The notes: generated by a model from the letters alone, not told the origin. DNA of 64,000 bases from Sinotaia quadrata (GCA_028829895.1 CM054179.1:107629875-107693874); one strand, 5' to 3'. Positions 1 to 11,879 are shown, numbered from the stretch's first letter. Numbers and translations are program-made.

Positions 1-264
1 AATCAATAATCAAATTGTGAGTCTATTATCTATATTGTAGTTACCGTTGACATATTTCATATTTCAATAGTTTTTCCTGTGAATTCAAGTGTGGTTTTGA
101 AGGTTGTATATATACACTGAGGTCCACCTAATGCTGGTTTTTAAGTAAAGCATTGTCTACCTAATGCTGGAAGTAGGGTTTATACACACACACATATAAA
201 TGCACGATTTCAAACTTACACATATGCATACATATAATTTGTAAAACATATTCGAGATATGAAC

Positions 265-267
<3 letters not shown>

Positions 268-322
<55 letters not shown>
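268..322. repeat. (CT)n followed by (AC)n microsatellite
   Basis: A compound dinucleotide array, 34 bases of TC then 22 bases of AC. Apparent ORFs across it are artefacts. Confidence 0.95.
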
Positions 323-323
<1 letters not shown>

Positions 324-519
324 TTCCGTATTTGTGTATATACACACATACACAAACTTATTTATATACGCGCACATAAGAATGAACAAACACGCACTCA
401 CGCTCTCTCTCTACACACCTAAGCGCAATTCATTGTACTATATATGTACTTATATAATAATGTATTCACACTCACAACACACACATACGTATTGGAGTGT
501 AGGCGTGCACACGTGTACA

Positions 520-826
520 GTGCTATAAATATCCAACACAAAGAATCAGTACAAGCAGGAGCCGAACTAATCCAGATCATAGAGCTAAAACACCGATCAG
601 AGAAGATCGATAAAGGAAAGACGACAGGAGCCAGTAATCTGTGCATTGTGACAATGACAAATGACGCCAGATTGGCCTCAGGAGGTAACTCGAAGAGCTG
701 GTGCCTCAGCAAAGATCTATTTAACACAATTTTCGAAAGATGGAGAACCGTCATTAAAAATGTAAACACAGAACTCGGACGGCCTGAAGTACGCTACAAT
801 GTAGAGAATATAAAGTTTCCTAATTG
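520..826 (+). other. Weak open frame, unrecognised
   Basis: An open frame ends at a stop at 825-827 and covers roughly 100 codons with mixed composition (for example SKSWCLSKDLFNTIFERW and ELGRPEVRYNVENIKF). It is less AT-rich than its flanks and looks more like old coding sequence than chance. I recognise no family. It might be a retroelement scrap or an unrelated exon; there is no link in phase or motif to the Ig cassettes. Confidence 0.25.
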
Positions 827-830
827 AGAT

Positions 831-1196
831 ATCGGCGTCCTTGAACAATTAGAAGATTTACATACTTGTGTTTAGAATGTGTGCATTGAAAACCTTTGCA
901 GTTTGCCTATACGAATTTTAATGAGTTATGCTTTGGACTTTATTTATCAAAGAGACTAATGTTAGACATTACATTTTAACAACTTAAAATCGTATTATTC
1001 CCGTAATAATTTTATGATTAATTTTTAAAAGTAATAGTGCATGAAAGCCTTTTAGTAGTAATACTTTTGCGAAATATTTTGTTGTTTTAAATTAGCAAAC
1101 ATTATTATTATCTTCATTATTATCTTGTAAGAAATGAAATGAAAATAATAACTTTACATAAATCTTGTAAATTATGAAACATATTACTGTTTTAAA
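831..1196. other. Intergenic or intronic, nothing recognised
   Basis: AT-rich unique-looking sequence without ORF, clear splice pair or repeat. Confidence 0.6.
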
Positions 1197-1373
1197 AGTT
1201 TAATATTGCAAAATTCTTACACTTTATAAAACATACAAGGTAGCTTGCAAACGTAAGTACCTGTTCTGCTGTACACATTATTATTATTATGATGATGATT
1301 ATTTTAGTAGTAGTAGTAGTAGTAATAATAATAATAAATGATTGCTTTACTTTACCTGTTCTGCTGTAGTACA

Positions 1374-1404
<31 letters not shown>

Positions 1405-1430
1405 TTAGAAGTAGTAGTAGTAGTAATAGT

Positions 1431-1479
<49 letters not shown>

Positions 1480-1608
1480 ATAATAATAATAATAATAATA
1501 ATAATGTTACTAATAATACTTTACATAAATCTTATGATTACCAAAATTCTTACACTTAATAAAACATACAATGTAGCTTGCAAACATATGTATCTGTTCT
1601 GCTGTACA

Positions 1609-1680
<72 letters not shown>
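1197..1680. repeat. Repeated 'CTGTTCTGCTGTACAC' segments each leading into trinucleotide arrays
   Basis: A segment containing TTCTTACACTTTATAAAAC, TAGCTTGCAAAC and CTGTTCTGCTGTACAC occurs at about 1207 and 1549, and its last part again at about 1355. Each copy runs into ATT arrays with ATG, GTA or AGC variants (1275-1338, 1371-1510, 1609-1680). This suggests local duplication of a flank with its trinucleotide tail. Confidence 0.8.
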
Positions 1681-1903
1681 CCAGTCTCTTTCCACGACTT
1701 CTGTTTGACTGTCGGCTATGATCCAAGGTCTCGGAATCTTACCAAGATTCTGGGAGATCCAAGGTTTTACGGAGGATGTGGGCACTTCCGAGGAGCGCTG
1801 CTTTGAGTAGTGGAGCGATTCTGTGGTTTCCAGGGAGTTTATTCAGGTAGCCTTCCAATTCAGATGTTATGTTCCCCAAGGCTCCTATCACTATAGGTAT
1901 CAC

Positions 1904-1904
<1 letters not shown>
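1681..1904 (-). mobile_element. 5'-truncated LINE, 3' end of the reverse transcriptase ORF
   Basis: Read on the minus strand, the frame from about 1904 to the stop at 1739-1741 codes for a C-terminus beginning VIPIVIGALGNI, then LEGYLNKLPGNH and KAALLGSAHILRKTLDL, ending PESW. This is the C-terminal pattern common in non-LTR reverse transcriptases of invertebrates. A short 3' UTR runs to 1681 and meets an ATT array (TAA/ATA on the element's strand), the expected repeat tail. The other side, at 1905, is also an ATT array, so the fragment sits inside simple repeats. Only the last 54 codons remain. Confidence 0.75.
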
Positions 1905-1971
<67 letters not shown>

Positions 1972-1996
1972 GTAGTAGTAGTAGTAGTAGTAATAA
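1905..1996. repeat. (ATT)n / (GTA)n microsatellite
   Basis: An ATT array followed by GTA and then AAT units, flanking the truncated end of the LINE at 1681-1904. Confidence 0.95.
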
Positions 1997-2078
1997 TAAC
2001 TTTTTTAAAACTTACATTTCTCTAGTCTTGCAGTGAAATGTTCTTGTCATGGTCTTTAAAATAGAGTTTCCTTTTCAG

Positions 2079-2429
2079 TGCTGCCGATAGGATTAACTGT
2101 CAACCCATTCCTCAACATGTCACATGTATTGGAAGTGCAGTGTTCTGGCGACGTGCTGGATTCAGACGCGGATCTTTTGCTGTTGTCGCTGTTCATGGTG
2201 CCTAGTGACCGCGTCATTGCGTCAGTCAACTCAGGAAATGTTCGCTGCTCGACTTCGGACATGTTTTCCTCCTGTGACGTAGGAATCGGAAATTTCCGCA
2301 ACACTCGAATCAGGACGTTGTTGGTGGACCTAACAGAAGGGGAGTCGCTGACCTTTGGCTGCAATGTTACTATGACTAAGTCTTTACGGGCACACTTTAC
2401 AACGTGGCTTTTGACTGTAAAAATGCCGA
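2079..2429 (+). CDS. Ig-like domain exon A (internal exon, phase 1-1)
   Basis: Internal exon of 351 nt coding for one Ig-like domain of a probably secreted or cell-surface protein. The acceptor follows a pyrimidine tract (ttccttttcag, AG at 2077-2078) and the donor is gtaaga at 2430. Both boundaries are phase 1, the usual arrangement for shuffled Ig exons. Visible landmarks are strand B with QCSG, strand C with LLLLSLF, strand C' with RVIASVN, a second cysteine pair (RCST and SSCD), strand E with TLLVDL, strand F with TFGCNVT (Phe where the paralogues have Tyr) and strand G with TTWLLTV. The usual strand-C Trp is absent. The Asn right after the strand-F Cys is an N-glycosylation sequon. No leader exon is visible in the 2 kb upstream, so the gene starts left of the window or the leader is lost. 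It is paralogous to the exons at 9624, 40712 and 51896. Kinship with gastropod FREP-type Ig domains is inference. Confidence 0.85.
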
Positions 2430-2438
2430 GTAAGATTT

Positions 2439-2439
2439 T

Positions 2440-2477
<38 letters not shown>

Positions 2478-2485
2478 TATTATTC
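2439..2485. repeat. (TCA)n microsatellite just after exon A's donor
   Basis: TCA units begin about 9 bases after gtaaga. On the minus strand this is a TGA array at the 3' end of the LINE copy at 2486-3800, so it may be that element's tail. Confidence 0.95.
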
Positions 2486-3800
2486 AGCCTTTTTCCACGA
2501 CTTCTGTTGACTGTTGATTGTGAACAAAGGTCTCAGAATCTTACCAAGATTCTGGGAGATCCAAGGTTTTATGGAGGATATGGGCACTTCCGAGGAGTGC
2601 TGCTTTTGTCCTTGATAATTGGAATGGTTTTTGTAACTGAAGGTACCTTTTTGTATTGTTCCAAGCATCCAGGAATGTGAAAGTGAGTCATAGGCCTTCG
2701 GTAGGCAATCCATGCCATCGCAAGATTTATTCTTTGTTTCTTGCTGACTGTAAATTTGGTCTAGGCCTGGAGCATTCCAGTTTGCCATATTTCTTTTCTT
2801 CTTTCTCATTGATTGTGACGTTGCATTTCTGAGGTGTGTCTTTATGCACATCTTTCATTTCCTTAATAAACCTGGCTGATGTATTAAGCATATTTGGATT
2901 GCTCCAAATCTTTCCCAGAAGGTTTGATATATGTTGTTTTGTGGACTTTCCTTTGAATTCTTGGTATTGTCTTCCTGGGTCAGATTTGCAAATTTGGTCT
3001 GTTGGAATTGCTGACCTCTCGCAGTGTATCTCTTCAGATGGTGGCTGAGTCCAAGCAACCTTTGTTTTGCATCATTTACTGCAGTCTTAATGCTTTTACA
3101 ATTGAGATGATATTTGTTGACTAATGTATCTTTCAGGTTTCCTTTATTATGTATGGGTGATGTTATTTGGCTTATTTCTTTCCTAGTGCACTCCATTTTC
3201 ATTTCTTCTCTTCCATGGCGGGACAGATAGTTTCATTGTTTGCTTGTATGCTGGCATTGTATACCTTTGCAGTGGCATATATTAGAATATTGATTTCCGT
3301 GATATCTTTTATGTTTGGGTGTGCCTTAATTCTTTATTTGCATTATGAATTGCTGTTGTTAGCGTTTTGCAGCATTTATTTAGGGGGTCTGATTATATTT
3401 AACTTATTGTTGTCCATTAAACATTTTATGTCTTTAACAAGCGTTAATTATTATTCGTCAATTAGATCGTTGGTTATTTCTCAAATGTGGTCATCAACTG
3501 GGTTTGCTTGTTGTGAGGTTGTGAAAGTTTCATTATCTTCTACTTCAATGCATAGTGTTGTGATATGTGCTTGTTACTGTTCTATCGTTTGTAGTTCTAG
3601 GGTTGTAAGAAGCATATTTGCATGATCACTCTCTTCTGGTCCAGGAGCCGCTGTTCACTGATAATATCACCTGGATAGTGTTTGAGCCAGAGTTCGCACA
3701 TTCTCTGTCTATATCCACTTACTGTGGGTTAGCTTTGATAGTAAGAGGCCATTATTTGTATGCTTTCCTTTCTGGTCTATCTCTTCCAAGTTTTCGCTAG
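2486..3800 (-). mobile_element. Decayed LINE copy 2 with an internal deletion
   Basis: The minus strand holds the same 3' end as the copy at 1681-1904: KAALLGSAHIL, one substitution, then KTLDL and PESW, stop at 2541-2543. It is joined through an internal deletion to reverse-transcriptase-like pieces around 2855-2650 (NWNAPGLDQI, then LPKAYDSLSHSW, the conserved block before the palm). Further upstream, about 3200-2860, comes an N-terminal linker-like piece (LSHHLKRYTARGQQFQQTKF). Frameshifts and stops break it; no YxDD catalytic block is visible. The 3' tail abuts a TGA/ATC repeat at 2439-2485, just past exon A's donor. The boundary near 3800 is approximate. Confidence 0.65.
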
Positions 3801-4056
3801 CATTCCAATAGGCTATGTGTCGCTAAACACTGAAAACTCTGGTTCAAACTCAAATTTTGCTTCCACCATCATAAATGGGATGGGCATAGATGTACTTTAG
3901 ACAGAGTCACTTTTTCCTCCCTCAAAAGTTCAGAGATGGATTTGAAGCTGTCATCCAACAATGTTGTTGACCTAGACGAGGTATCTTAACTTTCTGAATC
4001 GCCGTTACCACCATCACAACCACCACCCCATCACCACCACCCCACCACCCATCAGA

Positions 4057-4058
<2 letters not shown>

Positions 4059-4132
<74 letters not shown>
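4059..4132. repeat. (GT)37 microsatellite
   Basis: An uninterrupted GT array, preceded by a CAC-rich stretch. Confidence 0.98.
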
Positions 4133-4135
<3 letters not shown>

Positions 4136-4489
4136 GGAACTGATCTTGAAACTCTGTTGTAGATTTCCGTTTTTACTTTCCTAAACATTTTACTTTGACT
4201 TATTCACTTACCTTGACTTTCACAGATTTCAGAGTAAAAAGAGAAGTTAGGAAAGTAAAAATGTGTAAAATAAATATATTATAATTTATATGCATTTATT
4301 GTTAATCTGCTCGAGATTATAATGATAATGGTCAAGTCTATTGTTTAGTTTAACTTGTATATGAGTAGATGTCTTGTGCATGTGTAGATGACTTTTATAG
4401 GTATGTGTGTAGATGCCTTATGTGTGTGCAAATGACTAGTACATGAATGTGTGTATATGCCTTGTATCTGTGTAGATAAGTAGATAACT

Positions 4490-4522
<33 letters not shown>

Positions 4523-4654
4523 CTGTAGACATCCTTTAATGGCTTAATTAAAGTTTCCTTATTTTCATCTTTCTTTATTATGGAACTGCTTTTATCTTTT
4601 CAAGATTTGTGTAGCTTTCTGAGTAATCTGCAACTTATATTAACAAGTTTATGA

Positions 4655-5005
4655 TTCAGACTGAGAGTACATGTATATGATTTCTCAGATTGAAGAGTAC
4701 ATTTTTATGGCTTATCAGACTGAAGTGTACACTTTTATGATTTATCAGACTGAAGGTACAATTTTATGATTTATCAGACTGAAGTGTACATTTTTATGGC
4801 TTATCAAACTGAAGTGTAAATTTTTATGGCTTATCAGACTGAAGTGTACAATATTATGATTTATCAGACTGAAGTTAACAATTTTATGATTTATCAGACT
4901 GAAGTGTACAATTTTATGATTTATCAGACTGAAGTGTACAATTTTATGATTTATCAGACTGAAGTATACAAGTTTATGATTTATCAGACTGAAGTGTACT
5001 TCATA
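4655..5005. repeat. 30-bp minisatellite
   Basis: About 11 units of 30 bp containing TTTATCAGACTGAAGTGTAC, more diverged at the left end. The unit is a multiple of three, so both strands stay open (plus MIYQTEVYNF, minus FSLINHKIVH). The ORFs are a result of the period, not evidence of a protein. Confidence 0.95.
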
Positions 5006-5019
5006 CAACAGAATGCTGC

Positions 5020-5930
5020 AGAACACCTTACGTAGACAAAGGTGAGTGGATAGGTAGATGGAGGACTGATTTGGAAATAATTGGATAGTTGAGAAGTTGG
5101 ATATATGAATGCAGAGTGAGTTGTTGAACTAATCAAGCAAATATAAAAAATATTACTTGCATGTGAAACCTCATAGATATAACAAATATATATGTTCTTT
5201 TCGTGTGTGTGTGTGTGTGTGTGTGTGTTTATGTTCGTTTGTGTGTGTATTTAAATTTGTAAAAGTGCATGTATTATCTAAGTCAAACTACTATTTAAAA
5301 TTGTATTAGGAATTCATTGTTTCTCCTGATAGCTACTTTTTATACTCGACTGCCAAATTGAATTCGCTGGCGAAAGAAATTACATAATCACATTAATGAA
5401 GACTTATTAAATGCCGTATGCCATAGTTTCTTTCCTACTGTAATCTGAATGCTAAAATCATTTGAGGAACTTACGTACGCAATTAGTGTCGTATTGAACG
5501 AAAACCAGTAAATAAAACACACACGCACGCACACACACAGCAGAATACATTATAATTCTAAATGTTTTAAATTTAGAGATTCAGAATCTTGAGAATCCCC
5601 TTGCTGTTCACTGAATATTTGTTTCCCACTCTGATTTTCCTTTTGCTTCCACAAAAAAATTAATGTGTTGGGTGTATAAACAGTGGTTTGGAATGCGCAT
5701 GAAATTAAATTAAAAGAAAAGAATAGTGTTGAACAAAGTTTTAAAGCTAGAATTGAAGTTTATAAAATTGATGGCTAAAGATAACTTTTATCCGAATAAA
5801 AATGCTTTATGTAAGAGTGTGAATAGAAAAAAAAAGTGTTTCTTCTAAACTGTCATGCTAGAGCAATTTGTATAATATTATTGTAGTATTAAAACCGGAC
5901 AAAGTACACTAAATTCAAAACAGATTGTTA
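5020..5930. other. AT-rich non-coding, short GT and AC runs
   Basis: No gene seen. Contains a GT run at about 5203-5228 and a short AC-rich run at about 5518-5540. Confidence 0.6.
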
Positions 5931-5935
5931 TATAG

Positions 5936-6024
5936 ATGGATGGATGGATGGATGGATATATAGATAGATAGATGGATGGATGGATGGATGGATATATAGA
6001 TAGATGGATGGATGGATGGATGGA
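5936..6024. repeat. (GGAT)/(AGAT) tetranucleotide array
   Basis: Alternating blocks of GGAT and AGAT units in two near-duplicate halves. Confidence 0.95.
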
Positions 6025-6029
6025 ATGCA

Positions 6030-7160
6030 TATACCTCTGGTTTATAGACTGGTAGACACCTACTTGAAAAAACCCAACAATTAATCGAACATAGATAAAC
6101 ACTAAGCAAAGGGAGGTAAAGATTTTCAAACTTTTCTTGGAATCGGAGTTTCTGCTATTCTGTCTGGGTAGTTATCTTTTCCTTCTCTTGCCTACTTAGT
6201 TTTCACACCCGTACACTATGCAGTTGGTCATATGTAGTAAATCAGTCATCAGAACCGCTCAATGCATCCAACAGATTGCACAATCAATAAATATTAATAT
6301 TTTTGCGGAAGCAAAATTAATATAAATTTTGCTTTATTGACAAGGAATTAAAAATATATTTTCATTTTGTTCTACATAATCTGCATTTGCTGGATATTGC
6401 AAGTGTTGCAAAAATAGTTTCTTTTGTGTGTTGCTTGTAAAATAAATAAATATTTATTAATAGAATTAACCCAAGATAAATATATATATATAAAACAAGG
6501 GAATTAACCCTAGATAAATAAATATATAACAAGGGAAATAATCCAAGATATACTACCGGATCAAACTATTATTTAAAAATTAAATGCATAAAAACTACAA
6601 GAACATGGAGAATTTAAATAAAAATATATAATATGACACCCCTTACCCGAAAGAAATGCAAAACAAACAAACAAACAAACAAACAAACACACAAAACTGT
6701 AATAATCCAGAAAAGTTTGATTTCGATACTAGACATTTTTATGTAAATATAATTTCTAAACCATCGCCTTCATTATAATGGTTTTACAGGATCTCTACAA
6801 GAAGATAGCACCATGTCGATTTAATTATTTTCTTTTATTTTCCAACTGTGAAAATCATACATATTTTATTACTGATGATGATGATGATGATGTGGCCATA
6901 ATTTCTCCGAAATACACTTTTATTATTTCTCTAACCTTTGCATGAAATAATAAAGTGTTTACAAACACTTTTGCTTCCATTGCTTTCATACTGTGGATAA
7001 AAACCTTACTTTATGTTCAGACAGCCATAAAACGTCTGAACAACAGTTTGCTACGTAAAAAACATTTCTCTTCCTATGGACGATTCTCGTTGAAACACGA
7101 ACAATTGCATCATCATTACTTCTGGGTATCTGCCAATAACTGAATTGTTCAGTGCATATT
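6030..7160. other. AT-rich non-coding with a short (AAAC)n array
   Basis: AAAC units at about 6660-6690 and (GAT)n at about 6874-6892. No ORF or splice pair I trust. Confidence 0.6.
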
Positions 7161-7161
7161 C

Positions 7162-7430
<269 letters not shown>

Positions 7431-8229
7431 TTAATCTTTGACTTAATAAGGAAGATATCAACCAAAACGTTAGAATTACATCAATTTCTTTCTTACGTGG
7501 TTTCGGCATTTACCTGATTCATTCTCACCTTTACAAAAAAAAAATATATTTTCCTTAGCAATGCACCAATTAAATAGTTATCATGCCATTATCCAAATTA
7601 AAAATCCCCCCCCCCCCTAATGAAATGGATATCATATCATTACCCAAATTAAAAATTCACACACGCGCACGCTTGATATTCATTTTGAACACTTTCTCTG
7701 ATTGTTGTTATCGATGCAAAATTCACATAATTTACGTGTTTTACTTAATAGTTCTAAATTTAGTCACTACCTTTATCACGAAAATGAAAACCTTTCGTTT
7801 TATTTGTGTGCCTCCATAAGAATTCAACCATAACTGTATTGGAATTAAATGTGGAGTAATTGTCACACATACCGAATACACACAGTTGTCTTTGTCGCGA
7901 ACTGGTCTTTGTTGTTGATGCTGTTGTTCGGAATTCATTTTATCCATTTCGGATCGCGCATGGTGAAAGTGGTCTAGACAAAACTCTACATCGCGTGCAG
8001 GCACACGCTTGTGTCCACTCATGTGTACAACAGTCTATTTATCTTGCAGTGCTCTGTCAACTTGCGTTCAACGGGAGACGACTCCGTTCTAATCCACACT
8101 GTCTCTTGGAAATGTCAGGGGAAACAACCCCTTTTGCTTTCGCCTTTTATTATTGTCAACGTCTGTCCCGAGACTAAGAGCTGGGCTAGTTGGCCTGTGT
8201 TTGGCGGAGTCGTAGGACAGATAACCGCG
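7431..8229. other. Upstream region of cassette B
   Basis: AT-rich to about 7850, then less so toward the leader ATG at 8230. It probably contains the promoter and 5' UTR; I see no TATA box or initiator I would defend. A C-run lies at about 7608-7617. Confidence 0.4.
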
Positions 8230-8317
8230 ATGACTTGTTGGTGGTTAAAGCACCTGTTTGCCTCCATTCTAATTTTAACAGGTGCGTTTGTTGCTGCTGT
8301 GGGATCTAGTACCGGAG
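8230..8317 (+). CDS. Leader exon of cassette B (signal peptide)
   Basis: First coding exon, 88 nt. The ATG at 8230 opens 29 codons plus one nucleotide and ends at a strong gtaagt donor (8318), phase 1. The peptide begins MTCWWLKHLF and has a hydrophobic core (ASILILTGAFVAAV) followed by small residues (GSST), a typical secretory signal with cleavage probably near AVG or GSS. Phase and order match Ig exon B 1306 nt downstream; the split codon gives Gly (g|ga), the join also predicted for cassettes C and D. The frame is open for some distance upstream but without a better ATG, and this ATG directly precedes the signal sequence. No TATA box is evident in the 200 bases before it. Confidence 0.8.
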
Positions 8318-8564
8318 GTAAGTCATATTTTTTTCTTTCGTTATAATTTTCATCAGTGTCAAAGTCACAACAGCGTACAGCATTGACAAAATAAGTAACT
8401 GTCTGGAAATATGAACCAGCGTCTGATTGCGAGTACGCATAATCGTGAAATTAGTTAGCCGTGAGTAGGCGATGATGCGGATTATATATCCTCTGATGTA
8501 AAGACTTATTAAAGTGATAATCTGGGACAGCGAAGTGAAGATGGGTATGGTTTTGCTAATGATA

Positions 8565-8965
8565 GTTGAAAGGGGGTGGGGGCGGGGATAGTGTGTGTGT
8601 GTGGGATGATCTGCTGGTCGAACTCGATCAAAAATGATGTCCATGAGGATTATTTACTCCTTGGCGTCAAGTATGATCGTGTTCCACCAACGATAATGCA
8701 CGAACATACGTTTGTTGCCGTATTTCTACGTCACAAGCTCGGTGCATTAGGAAACCGGCGGTACGTTGTGCGATTTGTTGTACATACGAGTCCTGACTTG
8801 AGCGCTATTCTGACGTCGGAAAGTTGTCGCACTTGTTGTTTTGCATCTACGATGCAATCTTTGCCTTGGGCATTCCCATTCTCGCTTGACGGACGATGTC
8901 CGGCCAGGCGACCTGCACTATCGACGTTTGTGACGTTCACAACGAATGACGGCCAAAACTGACAG
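8565..8965. other. CpG-rich block in the first intron of cassette B
   Basis: G+C and CpG rise locally, with several ACGTC/GACGT cores (for example tctgacgtcgg and gtgacgttc). Open frames here run on both strands and look like a by-product of composition. It could be a regulatory island or a decayed insertion. Confidence 0.25.
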
Positions 8966-9623
8966 GCGGAAACCTGATGCAATTTCCTGTTTAGCAAACC
9001 AAAACAACCTCAATTTAAAATAACATTAAAAAAATATACAGCGAATGATCTGCCATTCCGGTTATTCTGTGCATGAAGGTTGCAGAAGTCGTGATTCCCT
9101 TCTGAGCGATTCGTTAAGCCAAAGCAATGTTAATATTTTTATTTATAAGGAGAGAATATGAATATATTCACAGGAACACATAGATGTTCAAGACACATAT
9201 AACATCAGACTCGGTTAACGTGTTCTCTCGTGAAATAGAATTTGGTCTACAGTAAAAAAAAAAAAAAGAGAGAGAGAAGCTACCTTCTGTTGTCAAAAAC
9301 AAACGTGCTAAAAAATGATTATTCCTTTGGTAATCATACTTTGTTAAGTATTATATATCGTTAGACAGTATTAATTATATACTGACTAAATAACATGAAT
9401 ATATTGTTTAATTAATAATGATATATCATAAAATATTATAAATAACATATTCATATTAATTTTGAAAAATAATAACATTAGGCATCTGCACAGATTTTAA
9501 AACCAATTTAAGATTGCGATTGTAACACCAGTTTTTAAACCGTGCATACGACTGTTAATTTTTCTTGAGTACGCCTTTTCTGAACATTCCTATTTATCCA
9601 AGATCTTGTCCCAATTCTTGCAG

Positions 9624-9965
9624 GAATGAGCGTGCGTCTCTTTTTGGGTGTGCCGAGCATACAGGAGCTAGAGTGTTCCGGCAGTGGCCTCGATGCCAAG
9701 AGCGACTTACTGTCTATGGCTGTGTTCACGGTTAAGGAAAACCGAGTGCTGGCCTTCGTCAACTTCGCCAAGACCGAGTGCTCCACATTCAGTGGCTTCT
9801 CAGCCTGCGCGATGAACGCCAAGGATTCTCACAAGACGCACCTTAAGATCCTGGTACTGGACTTGAGCGCCGAACAGGCCAGAGAGTACGGTTGCAACGT
9901 GACGGAATTAACTCCTGACGGTGTGACTCGAGTAATCACGTGGTACATAGTCGTTAAAGGGACAC
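9624..9965 (+). CDS. Ig-like domain exon B (phase 1-1)
   Basis: A 342 nt exon bounded by an acceptor (ttcttgcag, AG at 9622-9623) and a gtaagt donor at 9966, phase 1 at both ends. Landmarks are SIQELECSG in strand B, VLAFVNF in strand C', the extra cysteine pair ECST and SACA, LKILVLDLSA in strand E, REYGCNVT in strand F with the conserved sequon, and VITWYIVV in strand G. The strand-C Trp is replaced by hydrophobic residues (LLSMAVF). It joins in frame to the leader at 8230-8317 and would give a secreted product of about 143 residues before any later exon. No downstream exon is recognisable before the next leader at 36226, a gap of 26 kb filled mostly by tandem repeats. The exon is visibly richer in G+C than its flanks. 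Confidence 0.87.
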
Positions 9966-10198
9966 GTAAGTGTTGAGGGAAGCATTTTAACAGAAATTAA
10001 TACATTGTGATGAAAGCCAAAATATTTGGGAGCTGTTCTTACATTAAGGAATATTTTTTCACAAATAATTTTACCCGACAAAAGACGAATGGTGAAGCGT
10101 AAAGAAAAAAAACCAACCGAACACCATGTAAGATAAAACTAATAAGAAAATAAATAACACCCTTAATGAGGAAAATAAATGAGAAATAATTCAAACCC

Positions 10199-10395
10199 AA
10201 TAAACGCAGCCAGACCATCAAGCAGACGCTAAATCACTCAACCATACATACTAAACCATCAAGCAGACACTAAATCACTCAACCATACCTACTAATCCAT
10301 CAAGCCGACGCTAAATAACTCAACCATACTTACTAAACCATCAAGCAGAGACGTTAAATCACTCAACCATACCTACTAAACCATCGAGCCAAAGA
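10199..10395. repeat. 41-bp minisatellite
   Basis: About 4.5 units with CCATCAAGCAGACGCTAAAT and CACTCAACCATACCTACTAA. Imperfect. Confidence 0.9.
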
Positions 10396-10423
10396 AACAA
10401 TATAGTATATAAACCTACTGTTT

Positions 10424-10640
10424 GTATCCTAGACTAGAGGTATTTGTTGTACCAGTATGTTTACAGTTTTCGTCTTTTTCATGCAAAACAAATGTATCCT
10501 AGACTAGAAGTATTTGTTGCACCGTATGTTAGTTTTCGTCTTTTTCATGCAAAACAAATGTATCCTAGACTAGATTTATTTGTTGTACCAGAATGTTTAT
10601 AGTTTTCGTCTTTTTCATGCTAAACTCGAGGTATTCATTT
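10424..10640. repeat. 66-70 bp minisatellite, about 3 units
   Basis: Each unit has GTATCCTAGACTAGA, TATTTGTTG and AGTTTTCGTCTTTTTCATGC. It directly precedes a different array. Confidence 0.9.
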
Positions 10641-10669
10641 TGGTCTCAGTTTAGTCTTCTTCATCTCAC

Positions 10670-11215
10670 TGTAGATTTACATGTAAATGGCATGTGGTTG
10701 TTTATCGTGCCAGCCAATTTACAGTCTTCTTTTCTCACTAAGATTTACCTGTCAGATACTTGTGGTAGTTTATCGTGCCAGCCAATTTACAGTCTTCCTA
10801 TGTCACTGAAGATTTACCTGTCATAGACTTGTGGTAGTTTATCGTGACAGCCAATTTACAGTCTTTCTATCTCAGTGAATATCTACCTGTCATAGACTTG
10901 TGGTAGTTTATCGTGACAGCCAATTTACAGTCTTCTTATGTCACTGAAGATCTACCTGTCATAGACTTGTGGTAATTTATCGTGACAGCCAATTTACAGT
11001 CTTTCTATCTCAGTGAATATCTACCTGTCATAGACTTGTGGTAGTTTATCGTGACAGCCAATTTACAGTCTTTCTATCTCAGTGAATATCTACCTGTCAT
11101 AGACTTGTGGTAGTTTATCGTGACAGCCAATTTACAGTCTTTCTATCTCAGTGAATATCTACCTGTCATAGACTTGTGGTAGTTTATCGTGACAGCCAAT
11201 TTACAGTCCTCTTCG
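10670..11215. repeat. 69-bp minisatellite, about 8 units
   Basis: Units with CTACCTGTCATAGACTTGTG, GTAGTTTATCGTGACAGCC and AATTTACAGTC. The central units are nearly identical, the ends diverged. Confidence 0.95.
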
Positions 11216-11383
11216 TCTGAAGTAAGATGTACGGATCCTGGACTCGTGGCATTTTACTGTGCCAGCAAGATTGCGGTCGGTCATCTTCTTCTGACGATTT
11301 AAAATATTTAAAATATATGCAGATTACAATTACTTGTTCAGGTGATTATGAAACTGAGTGCGTTTAGTTATTTATTTAGTTCT

Positions 11384-11875
11384 TTATTCCTTCTACCGAA
11401 CCAACTCCTTACTTGAGTGAACAAAAATAATTAAGAAAATATTCCTTCTACCTAACCAACTCCTTACTTGAGTGAACAAAAATAATTAAGAAAATATTCC
11501 TTCTACCTAACCAACTCCTTACTTGAGTGAACAAAAATAATTAAGAAAATATTCCTTCTGCCTAACCAACTCCTTACTTGAGTGAACAAAAATAATTAAG
11601 AAAATATTCCTTCTACCTAACCAACTCCTTACTTGAGTGAACAAAAATAATTAAGAAAATATTCCTTCTACCTAACCAACTCCTTACTTGAGTGAACAAA
11701 AATAATTAAGAAAATATTCCTTCTACCTAACCAACTCCTTACTTGAGTGAACAAAAAATAATTAAGAAAATATTCCTTCTACCTAACCAACACATTACTT
11801 GTAGAACAAAAATAATTAAGAAAATATTCCTTCTAACCAACACATTACTTGTAGAATAAAAATAATTAAGAAAAT
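11384..11875. repeat. 55-bp minisatellite, about 9 units
   Basis: Units with ATTCCTTCTACCTAACCAAC, TCCTTACTTGAGTGAAC and AAAAATAATTAAGAAAAT. The last two units carry deletions. Confidence 0.95.
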
Positions 11876-11879
11876 ATTT

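Noticed and set aside
2430..2680. Extension of the exon A frame past 2429
   Set aside because: A gtaaga donor at the expected phase-1 position follows the G strand; the extension is a microsatellite and antisense LINE.
3167..3800. Plus-strand frames of 152 and 60 codons
   Set aside because: They lie over a minus-strand LINE remnant and are shadows of it; they contain no domain.
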